Origin: Lachnospiraceae bacterium UBA2868
GTDB lineage: Bacteria > Bacillota_A > Clostridia > Lachnospirales > Lachnospiraceae
Assembly: GCA_002350465.1 (NCBI GenBank)
Contig: DEEW01000031.1
Span: forward strand, 1-6,258
Direction of reading: 5' to 3'
DNA: 6,258 nt
The notes beneath the pieces were generated by a model that was not told the DNA's origin, made no database searches, and worked only from the letters and a program-made list of their open reading frames with translations. Shown here one piece after another: positions 1 to 5,855 of this stretch. The translations under genes were made by a program, and so were the position numbers. Position 1 is the stretch's first letter. Every line of letters begins with the position of its first letter.

Positions 1-26
1 AAAAAGATTTAAGATCCCGGAGGCTG

Positions 27-1457
27 ATGAACGATCAGATGACGGCGGAGGATCTGGAGCGGATAAACAGGCTTGTTGCGGATACAAAGCGTTTCCTTGA
101 GATGTATGCAACACTTCCCTATGTAAGGGACGAGTTTAACGAAGATTCAGAAGCATTCCTTGCAAAACATCATCTTGATGTCGATCCCGAGGAAATGAAA
201 TTCCTCGTTAATGATGAGTATGCACAGGAGCGTAAAAGGCTGGACGAGGATCCCGATGCCATCGATCTTCTTCCCGAAGCGGCATTTCGATTCAGGCAGT
301 TTCTTGCCAACAAATTCGCGGCAAGAGACATGATGATTGATAAATATTGCAAACCTTCAAACCCCCGCATGATCAAATGGCGCGAGAGGCAGATGAATAG
401 GTGTCTCGCCGGAGTCGGAGGAGTCAACAAGGCATTCGTTCACTGCCCCCTTGCAATCGAGCTGGATCTGGGATGCTCGGTAGGCTGTGATTTCTGCGGG
501 TTGGGAGCTCCGAAACTGCAGAAGATATGCCGTTATACTGAAGAAAATGCCGCAATGTTCAGACAGATCCTGGCCGATGCACACAGGATAATAGGAGATG
601 CGGCAGGGTTCGGAACGCTCTATCTTGCGACGGAGCCGCTTGATAATCCCGATTACGAACTGTTCGAAGGGGATTTTGTCAAAGAGTTCCGGTTCATCCC
701 GCAGATAACCACAGCGGTTGCCGACAGGGATATCGAGAGGACTCGCAGGCTCGTACACAAGCTTTATTCCAGTGCCGGATTCATCCACAGGTTTACATTA
801 AGATCGGTTGAAATGGCGGAGAAGATATTCGCAGAGTTTACTCCCATGGAACTGCTTCGCGTGGAACTCCTACCCATGTTTCCCGAAGCACCGACATTTG
901 TGCCCTTTACCGTTGTAGGCGGCCAGGCAAAACACGTTAAGGAAGAAGATGTAAGGGAGGGTGATCCCGGAACCATATGCTGTGCGGACGGTTTCGTGAT
1001 AAACATGGCTGAAAAGAGCATCAGGCTAATCACGCCATGCCATATGACCGATAAGTTCCCCAACGGTGTTGCCGAGCCGGTGAAGAGATATTTTGAAAGT
1101 GCGGATGAATGTGCAAAGATCATGGAAGAGATAATTGATGAATACATGATAACGGACATTCCGGATGAAGAGCCGCTGCGGCTGTATCCTTATCTTGAAC
1201 GCTGTGAAACGATGTACGGTGACTCGCTGCAAAGCAGGTTCGGGGGCATGATATTTGCGCTCGACAAGCTGTCAAGGCCGTATGCGAAGCGGGTGATCGA
1301 ACTTCTGCAGGACGGTACCTGGAACAAGCATGAAATAGTTCGTATTGTTACCGGCGAATATGATGCGAAACCTGAAAATGTATTCTGGATGCTCAATCAG
1401 TTCTGGAAACAGGGATATATATATGACAGCAGACTTTTCGGAAGCATACAGGCATAA
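27..1457 (+). CDS. Radical SAM RiPP maturase, PoyD-like peptide epimerase family (first paralogue)
   Basis: Probable radical SAM enzyme acting on the precursor encoded two genes downstream. Seen: 476 residues with a CxxxCxxC iron-sulfur/SAM motif at Cys150, Cys154 and Cys157 (GCSVGCDFCG), then GTLYLATEPLDNPDYE near residues 199-214 as a core strand motif, and a C-terminal block with Cys318, Cys319 and Cys338 (TICCADGF...ITPCHMTD). Residues about 410-470 look like a winged-helix or PqqD-like end. Residues 23-60 resemble the precursor leader. Known: CSVGC-x-FCG and the C-terminal TIxCxxGFxINM block recall the RiPP epimerases of the PoyD type, which convert L- to D-residues and use a C-terminal Cys as hydrogen donor. 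Epimerase activity is inferred from these motifs. Start: ATG at 27 has GGAGG only 3 bases upstream, which is tight, and the frame stays open to the left edge, so a more upstream start cannot be excluded. It is followed 17 bases later by its paralogue. Confidence 0.85.
   Translation: MNDQMTAEDLERINRLVADTKRFLEMYATLPYVRDEFNEDSEAFLAKHHLDVDPEEMKFLVNDEYAQERKRLDEDPDAIDLLPEAAFRFRQFLANKFAARDMMIDKYCKPSNPRMIKWRERQMNRCLAGVGGVNKAFVHCPLAIELDLGCSVGCDFCGLGAPKLQKICRYTEENAAMFRQILADAHRIIGDAAGFGTLYLATEPLDNPDYELFEGDFVKEFRFIPQITTAVADRDIERTRRLVHKLYSSAGFIHRFTLRSVEMAEKIFAEFTPMELLRVELLPMFPEAPTFVPFTVVGGQAKHVKEEDVREGDPGTICCADGFVINMAEKSIRLITPCHMTDKFPNGVAEPVKRYFESADECAKIMEEIIDEYMITDIPDEEPLRLYPYLERCETMYGDSLQSRFGGMIFALDKLSRPYAKRVIELLQDGTWNKHEIVRIVTGEYDAKPENVFWMLNQFWKQGYIYDSRLFGSIQA
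93..206 (+). other. Leader-like segment inside the first radical SAM protein
   Basis: Residues 23-60 contain VRDEFNEDSEAFLAKHH, which aligns without gaps with the second paralogue and, more weakly, with the precursor leader (E, F, D and K conserved over 17 positions). Homology is inferred by eye. Confidence 0.5.
632..658 (+). repeat. Direct repeat, copy 1, in the first radical SAM gene
   Basis: The last 20 bases, cttgataatcccgattacga (639-658), recur exactly at 2054-2073, and the bases just upstream differ by only one in the next eight. Both copies encode EPLDNPDY. It marks the two genes as paralogues, and may reflect gene conversion or simply strong constraint. Confidence 0.75.
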
Positions 1458-1460
1458 GAC

Positions 1461-1466
1461 AGGGAG
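1461..1466 (+). promoter_or_regulatory. Ribosome binding site deciding the start of the second radical SAM gene
   Basis: AGGGAG lies 8 bases before the ATG at 1475. A GTG at 1466 is in frame and would add three residues, but it overlaps this site and would have no spacing. I therefore place the start at 1475. Confidence 0.7.
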
Positions 1467-1474
1467 TGGATACC

Positions 1475-2848
1475 ATGGCAGGAAAAGATGTGTATGATGA
1501 TGACAGGGAAGCGATAGGTTGGGTCAAGAGAGTACTGGAATATATAACTATGATCCCCGGATTCGAGGAAGAACTTAAAAAGGATCCGAAGGGCACACTT
1601 GATAAGTACGGCTTTCCTCTTACACCGGAAGATGTAGCACTTTCGCATACGGATCCTGATGATCCGATGCGTCTTGTGGCTGTTTACCCCGAATCAAAGG
1701 GGAAACTGTATGCCGATTTTGTAAATAGGAAGATCAGGACCGTAGCAAAGACAAGGGAAGACTGTACTCCTTCGGAACCAAAGTTTCAAAAATGGAGACA
1801 GCGTCAGATGGATAGGTGCCTTCTGGATCTCGGCCCTCAGAATATGATGATCATCCATACACCTTTGACGTTTGAACTTGCAAATGGATGCTCGGTGGGA
1901 TGCGAATTCTGCGGCCTTAACGCCGGACCTCTTCGCGGACTGTTCAGATATACCGATGAAAATGCCGCACTTTGGAAGGATATACTTGCCCGGGCAAAGG
2001 AACTGTTTGGAAGCGCCGCGGGTGAGGGGACACTGTATTTTGGAACGGAGCCTCTTGATAATCCCGATTACGAGCATTTTAAGGATGATTATTTTAAGGA
2101 ATTCGATAATCTCCCGCAGATAACGACGGCAGTATCCACGAGGAATATTGAAAGGCTTAAGCCGCTTATTAAGGAACTTAATGAGGACGGCAGGTTTATC
2201 TACCGTTTTTCGATCCTCTCGCAGGATATGTTCAAACAGGTATGTGAAGCCTTTACACCGGAGGAGCTTGCGCTGGTGGAACTCCTGCCACAGTATGATG
2301 AGGCTCCGGGAAATCATTTTGCCGATGTCGGAAGAAACGAAGGAAGAACCGGCAAGGAGGCAATAAGCGGGACCATATCATGTGTTTCGGGATTTCTTAT
2401 CAATATGTGCACGAGGACAGTAACACTCACAACGCCAACGTGGGCCAATGATGAGCACCCGGAGGGAATGATCATACTGGCGAAGGAAGAGTTTACTGAT
2501 GCGGAGGATCTCTTTGATAAGATAGGACGGATGATAAAGGAGAATATGAAAGTAACTCTGGAGCCTGATGATATCATATATGCTCCGCCGTATCTTAATG
2601 TAGTACAAAAGGAAGATGATCTGTATGTGGAGAGCGATCGTGGCTCAGCCCTTGTGATACGCGAGAAGAACGGTGAAGCGCTTGTGAAAAAAGTGTTTGA
2701 ATTGGCAAAACAGGGGTGCTATACTAGACGTGAAATTGTGACTGAAATTGTAAATGATACAAAAGTTCCGGCTATCCAGTCTCAATATCTGTTCTTTATG
2801 ATAAACAGGTTGTGGAAAAAGGGCATTTTATCCGTAAAGGAGGGTTAA
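1475..2848 (+). CDS. Radical SAM RiPP maturase, PoyD-like peptide epimerase family (second paralogue)
   Basis: A 457-residue paralogue of the preceding protein, probably acting on the same precursor. Seen: CxxxCxxC at Cys139, Cys143 and Cys146 (GCSVGCEFCGL), the shared blocks WRQRQMDRCL, FRYTDENAA, GTLYFGTEPLDNPDYE and QITTAVS, and a C-terminal TISCVSGFLINM block with Cys303. Where the first paralogue has ITPCHMTD, this one has TTPTWAND (Thr322), so one conserved-looking Cys is missing; Cys312 is private to this copy. The C-terminal 60 or so residues again look like a PqqD-like/winged-helix end. Near the N-terminus, FEEELKKDPKGTLDKYG closely matches the precursor leader. The gene ends directly against the precursor start and its last codons contain that gene's ribosome binding site, so the two are probably translationally coupled. 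Epimerase assignment is inference from motifs; two copies may divide core regions or have different chemistry. Confidence 0.85.
   Translation: MAGKDVYDDDREAIGWVKRVLEYITMIPGFEEELKKDPKGTLDKYGFPLTPEDVALSHTDPDDPMRLVAVYPESKGKLYADFVNRKIRTVAKTREDCTPSEPKFQKWRQRQMDRCLLDLGPQNMMIIHTPLTFELANGCSVGCEFCGLNAGPLRGLFRYTDENAALWKDILARAKELFGSAAGEGTLYFGTEPLDNPDYEHFKDDYFKEFDNLPQITTAVSTRNIERLKPLIKELNEDGRFIYRFSILSQDMFKQVCEAFTPEELALVELLPQYDEAPGNHFADVGRNEGRTGKEAISGTISCVSGFLINMCTRTVTLTTPTWANDEHPEGMIILAKEEFTDAEDLFDKIGRMIKENMKVTLEPDDIIYAPPYLNVVQKEDDLYVESDRGSALVIREKNGEALVKKVFELAKQGCYTRREIVTEIVNDTKVPAIQSQYLFFMINRLWKKGILSVKEG
1532..1645 (+). other. Leader-like segment inside the second radical SAM protein
   Basis: The encoded FEEELKKDPKGTLDKYG matches FKKEFIADPKKVFDKYG of the precursor leader at 9 of 17 positions without gaps. 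This is the F..E...DPK....DKYG pattern typical of nitrile-hydratase-like leaders. Confidence 0.65.
2047..2073 (+). repeat. Direct repeat, copy 2, in the second radical SAM gene
   Basis: Partner of the repeat at 632-658, same reading frame and same encoded motif; identical over 2054-2073. Confidence 0.75.
2836..2844 (+). promoter_or_regulatory. Strong ribosome binding site of the precursor gene
   Basis: AAAGGAGGG lies within the last codons of the second radical SAM gene, 4 bases from the ATG at 2849. The upstream TAA (2846-2848) touches that ATG. This is the strongest Shine-Dalgarno match in the window, fitting a substrate made in larger amounts than its enzymes, and suggests coupled translation. 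Confidence 0.8.
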
Positions 2849-3520
2849 ATGGAAGATAAGAAGAACGTGTCTAAGGAAGAACTGAAGGACTATCTGGGAG
2901 ATCAGGCGACCAAGCTTGGTGAGGTATTCTCACAGTGCTGGGAATCAGAGGATTTCAAGAAGGAGTTCATCGCCGATCCCAAGAAGGTATTTGACAAATA
3001 CGGACTGGAATACAATGATGACAAGGAATACCGTGTTCTCGACACTCCACCCAAGACTGTCATTCAGGTTCTGCCTTATGAGAATACCAAGGCTGGTGTT
3101 AAGGCTATGACTGACAGAATCAACAAGACCGTGGAGGATCTTGCGGATGACGAATCCAAACAGATTCTGCTTGAGGATTGGAAATGGGAAGTATATCAGA
3201 ACACGGAAGATGTATACTACATTCCCATACCGCACAGTCCCGAGAACCTTTCACCGGAAGAGCTTGAGATGGTAAACGGCGGATGTATCATATTTGCCAT
3301 CCTGTTTCTGTTTGAGGCTCAGTCAATAGCTACCACAACGACAGCCGTAACGGAAGCCGAAGTATTTGTCCTTCTTGCCATTGATGTGGCAGTTGCACTC
3401 GAAGCGGCTCTTGCCGCCGCTATAGGTGTGATCGTGGTTGAAGCTTTGGGAGTACTGTCATCGGTTGCCTTTGCCACGCAGGCTACTGCAAATGATTTTG
3501 CGAAGTCGGGGAAAAAATGA
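2849..3520 (+). CDS. RiPP precursor peptide with NHLP (nitrile-hydratase-like) leader, proteusin type
   Basis: A 223-residue substrate peptide. Seen: a leader of 145 residues ending LSPEELEMVNGG, the usual double-glycine site of C39 exporters, then a 78-residue core (Cys146-Lys223). The leader has the NHLP pattern FKKEFIADPKKVFDKYG (residues 36-52) and a strand-like TVIQVLP (70-76). The core is about 64% Ala, Val, Leu, Ile and Phe, with Ala about a quarter. It has a single Cys, as first residue after Gly-Gly, a TTTT run, scattered Glu/Asp, and a short basic tail (KSGKK). Context: directly behind two radical SAM maturases and upstream of an NHLM-type exporter with a C39 peptidase. A hydrophobic core with only one Cys fits epimerisation rather than thioether bridges, and suggests a membrane-active product; both are inference. 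The leader is longer than the roughly 70-90 residues usual for the family. A strong terminator follows the gene. Confidence 0.88.
   Translation: MEDKKNVSKEELKDYLGDQATKLGEVFSQCWESEDFKKEFIADPKKVFDKYGLEYNDDKEYRVLDTPPKTVIQVLPYENTKAGVKAMTDRINKTVEDLADDESKQILLEDWKWEVYQNTEDVYYIPIPHSPENLSPEELEMVNGGCIIFAILFLFEAQSIATTTTAVTEAEVFVLLAIDVAVALEAALAAAIGVIVVEALGVLSSVAFATQATANDFAKSGKK
3272..3286 (+). other. Predicted leader cleavage site (VNGG/Cys)
   Basis: These bases encode Val142-Asn-Gly-Gly145-Cys146, preceded by LSPEELEM. C39 peptidases cut after such Gly-Gly pairs, which would release a core with an N-terminal Cys. The catalytic residues of the matching peptidase are seen at the right edge of the window. 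Confidence 0.8.
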
Positions 3521-3547
3521 TAGATGATTCATACCGCAATAGTGAAC

Positions 3548-3580
3548 AAAAGCGCAGACTTAGTCTGCGCTTTTATTATT
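3548..3580 (+). terminator. Intrinsic terminator after the precursor gene
   Basis: AAAAGCGCAGA (3548-3558) and TCTGCGCTTTT (3564-3574) form a perfect 11-bp stem with a CTTAG loop, followed by a T-rich stretch (TTTTATTATTT from 3571). It lies 27 bases after the precursor stop. It would end most transcripts before the immunity and export genes, or stabilise the 3' end of the precursor mRNA. Confidence 0.92.
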
Positions 3581-3628
3581 TCAACTGAAGTAATAAAGCG
3601 TCACTTTGAATTTGTATCATAGAGAATC

Positions 3629-3658
3629 TTTACAATGAAGCACATCATATGGTATTAT
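3629..3658 (+). promoter_or_regulatory. Candidate sigma-A promoter for the immunity/export block
   Basis: TTTACA (3629-3634) and TATTAT (3653-3658) are each one base from consensus, with an 18-base spacer. The position between a strong terminator and the next gene supports it. Transcription would start near 3665, leaving a leader of about 80 bases. Confidence 0.6.
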
Positions 3659-3668
3659 TCTTCTTGTG

Positions 3669-3697
3669 CGGGACACAATATAGTGTCTTGGCGTTTT
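3669..3697 (+). promoter_or_regulatory. Palindrome or leader hairpin downstream of the promoter
   Basis: GACACAATATAGTGTC (3672-3687) is a near-perfect palindrome, symmetric at 14 of 16 positions, lying roughly +7 to +23 from the predicted start. It could be an operator for a dimeric repressor. As RNA the stem extends by two G-U pairs and one C-G pair (CGGGACAC with GUGUCUUG), and a run of five T follows, so a weak 5'-leader terminator or attenuator is the alternative. I cannot choose between them and do not recognise the site. Confidence 0.45.
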
Positions 3698-3747
3698 TAT
3701 GTATTTATTCAGCTGTGGATTTCAATCGAAGATAACGGAGGCAAAAT

Positions 3748-4119
3748 ATGTTAATGGGGCTTAATATAATGTTTGTGGTTTGTCTGATAATTATTCCTGT
3801 TGTTGCGATCATTACCGGTTATATCATGAAAACAAGACCTCCCAAAGAGATTAATAACACTGTAGGATACAGAACCAGACGTTCAAAGGCAAGTCAGGAG
3901 GCCTGGGATTTCGCCAACGTATATTGCGGTAAGAATACGTTTATCTATGGAATCGTATCTCTTCCGGTAAGCATAGTTTTCTATGCACTGTTAACAGTGT
4001 CTGTACACTGGGGTGAGCTTCTGGCAATGCTCGTTGTTATCCTTGTGCAGACTGTAACGATGACAATAGCTATGATTGTATCGACTGAGATGAAGCTCAA
4101 GGAAAAGTTCGGCGAGTAG
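3748..4119 (+). CDS. SdpI-family small membrane protein, candidate self-immunity protein
   Basis: A 123-residue protein with three predicted membrane segments (about residues 5-25, 64-85 and 88-111). Between the first two lies NNTVGYRTRRSKASQEAWDFAN-type sequence (residues 36-57), whose N..VGYRT......EAW..AN pattern is the signature of the SdpI family. In Bacillus subtilis SdpI protects cells from the SdpC killing peptide. Here, between a hydrophobic precursor and its exporter, it most likely protects the producer from its own product; this is inference from context, since other SdpI-family proteins have unknown roles. Start: ATG at 3748 has GGAGG 6 bases upstream; a second ATG two codons later is possible. 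It is the first gene after the promoter and 29 bases ahead of the secretion gene, so probably co-transcribed with export. Confidence 0.82.
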   Translation: MLMGLNIMFVVCLIIIPVVAIITGYIMKTRPPKEINNTVGYRTRRSKASQEAWDFANVYCGKNTFIYGIVSLPVSIVFYALLTVSVHWGELLAMLVVILVQTVTMTIAMIVSTEMKLKEKFGE

Positions 4120-4135
4120 AAGTTTAGGGGATAAT

Positions 4136-4141
4136 AAGGGG
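4136..4141 (+). promoter_or_regulatory. Ribosome binding site supporting a TTG start
   Basis: AAGGGG stands 7 bases before the TTG at 4149. There is no suitable ATG upstream in frame, and the next Met (residue 22) would remove a conserved-looking N-terminus. The rare start may limit expression of the secretion protein. Confidence 0.65.
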
Positions 4142-4148
4142 AATATAA

Positions 4149-5855
4149 TTGAAGGGCGCATATAACAAAGAAGCACTGAATAGAGTTGCTGCACAGGACA
4201 AGCTTGACCGGATGATCATTCTTGTATCTCCTGTTGCGTGGATATCTATCATCGGTGCTTTTATCATTATTGCAGGGCTTTTGATATGGGGTAATTTCGG
4301 CTCACTTCCGACAAAGGTTGATACAAGCGGGATATATCTTAATGCAGAGGGAGCCGATTATATTTATTCGCAGATCGAAGGGTTTGTTGTTTCTGTAAAC
4401 ATAAATGACGAGGATTTTGTTCATGTCGGAGATGTGGTAGCAACCATAGGGGATGAAGAGGATATATTCAAGATCAAACAGCTTGATACAAGGATTCAGT
4501 ATGTCGAGAATATGACTTTTGATTCCGAAATGGACGTTGTGACAACGGATACCGAAAATATGGCACAGATCAAGCTGTCGGCTCAAAATGCTGATAAGGA
4601 TGCCATAAGTGCCAAGGCAGAACTTGAGCTCAAGAAGGAAAAACTTCCCGAGGCTAAGGCGGTTGCCGAGGAGAAGGAAGCACAGATGCTTGCATACAAG
4701 CAGCAGTTTTTTGCTACATTAAGTATTACAGATCAGGAGCCGCAGCTTAAATATAACGAAGCCAATACAGATTACGAAACATATTACTCCAGATACGAGT
4801 CTGCCAAGAATAACTATATTTCCTTGCAGGAAGCTTATTATTCGGCGCAGGAGGCTTTTGATGCCAGGTACTACAACTTCGATGCCCTTGAGCATACCGA
4901 AGAGGAGAGAAACGCATACGATGCAGGTCTTGCAGATCTTGAAGCCAAGGAAGCGGCCGCCAATGATGCAAGAGTATTAATGGAGAGAGAAGAAGAGAAT
5001 GTAAGGTCTGCAAACACCAGCCTTGACGCAGCCAGAAAATCATACCTTGAATACGTGAACGGACTGTCCGCTACAACGGCTCAAAATACCATTGCTTCAA
5101 CCGAGTATTCCGAAGTTTTGCAGGATTACTATAACGCCAAAGCGGCTTACAAGTCGTTAAAGGACGAGATAGATGAACTGGAGCTTAAGAGCGTTCTTGC
5201 GGAGGGCGAGGGAGAGCTCGATGCGGAGAACTATGAGCAGCAGTTTAATAATGAGAAATCCGCGGTGCTTATCGACCTTAAGGCCCAAAGGGAGGCTCTT
5301 CTGAATAAGGCTGCAAAGGGTGAGATCAAATCTACCGTGGACGGTAAAGTATATGATGTTGCAATTTCAGAAGGTCAGGCCATAAGCGAAGGAGGAAGGG
5401 TTGCATCCCTGCTGTCGGGAGATTTGGGCAATGATCAGGCTATCTGCTATGTAAAGCTTGCTGACGCATTCAAGCTCCAGCCGGGTATGAAGGCATACAT
5501 TTATCCTTCCACAGTTGATAAGCAGGAGTACGGGCATATTGAGGGTGTTGTTGATACTATCAGCAGTCATGTTGCATCTGAGGAAGATCTGAAAATGCAG
5601 ATCGCAAGTGATGAAGTAATAAGGGATATAGAGAAGGAAGGATCGGTTGTGGAGGTCAGATGCCGCTTGGAGCGTGATCCCATGACTGCAAGCGGATATA
5701 CATGGAGCACCAAAAAAGGAAAAGATATCAAGCTTTCCACAGGTACACTTGTGTCCGCCACTATCATTACAGAGAACAAGAAGCCCATAGAATTATTGAT
5801 TCCGTATCTGAAAAACAAGCTTGATTTTGTCGAGGAAGAAGATGAAACAACCTAA
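4149..5855 (+). CDS. HlyD-like secretion (membrane fusion) protein of NHLM type
   Basis: Accessory protein that would pair with the downstream ABC exporter to move the mature peptide across the envelope. Seen: 568 residues with a short cytoplasmic N-terminus (NKEALNRVAAQDKLDRM), a single membrane anchor at about 23-48, a first lipoyl-like half (about 72-102), a long Ala/Glu/Lys-rich coiled coil (about 135-385), the second lipoyl half (KAAKGEIKSTVDGKVYDVAI, about 387-424) and a beta-barrel region ending in PIELLIPYLK. The N-terminus (KEAL.R....DKLD), the W..WG anchor end and the closing SGYTWS...PIELLIPYLK fit the NHLM-system HlyD proteins. As I recall that family is nearer 400 residues, so the coiled coil is enlarged here. 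The start is TTG, chosen for its ribosome binding site and family-like N-terminus. It overlaps the exporter gene by 14 bases, indicating tight coupling. Confidence 0.87.
   Translation: MKGAYNKEALNRVAAQDKLDRMIILVSPVAWISIIGAFIIIAGLLIWGNFGSLPTKVDTSGIYLNAEGADYIYSQIEGFVVSVNINDEDFVHVGDVVATIGDEEDIFKIKQLDTRIQYVENMTFDSEMDVVTTDTENMAQIKLSAQNADKDAISAKAELELKKEKLPEAKAVAEEKEAQMLAYKQQFFATLSITDQEPQLKYNEANTDYETYYSRYESAKNNYISLQEAYYSAQEAFDARYYNFDALEHTEEERNAYDAGLADLEAKEAAANDARVLMEREEENVRSANTSLDAARKSYLEYVNGLSATTAQNTIASTEYSEVLQDYYNAKAAYKSLKDEIDELELKSVLAEGEGELDAENYEQQFNNEKSAVLIDLKAQREALLNKAAKGEIKSTVDGKVYDVAISEGQAISEGGRVASLLSGDLGNDQAICYVKLADAFKLQPGMKAYIYPSTVDKQEYGHIEGVVDTISSHVASEEDLKMQIASDEVIRDIEKEGSVVEVRCRLERDPMTASGYTWSTKKGKDIKLSTGTLVSATIITENKKPIELLIPYLKNKLDFVEEEDETT

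Noticed and set aside
1..26. Start of the first gene further upstream, since the frame is open to the left edge
   Set aside because: No ATG, GTG or TTG is present in frame in these 26 bases, and CGGAGG lies before the ATG at 27. The short 3-base spacing leaves some doubt, but it cannot be settled from this window.
1466..1474. GTG start for the second radical SAM gene, three codons upstream
   Set aside because: It overlaps the ribosome binding site AGGGAG with no spacing; ATG at 1475 has proper 8-base spacing.
27..2848. Thioether-forming (sactipeptide or SPASM) role for the radical SAM proteins
   Set aside because: The core has only one Cys, and the C-termini lack a clear multi-Cys SPASM pattern; the PoyD-like motifs fit better.
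3517..3588. A 23-codon frame (MIDDSYRNSEQ...) whose ATG overlaps the precursor stop as ATGA
   Set aside because: Most of its second half is the terminator hairpin, its composition looks random, and it resembles no known product. Coupled translation is possible but unsupported.
3635..3754. A 39-codon + strand frame (MKHIIWYYSSCAG...) in the gap before the SdpI gene
   Set aside because: It has no ribosome binding site and lies over the predicted -10 element and palindrome. It would need a different promoter, and its end overlaps the next start by chance.
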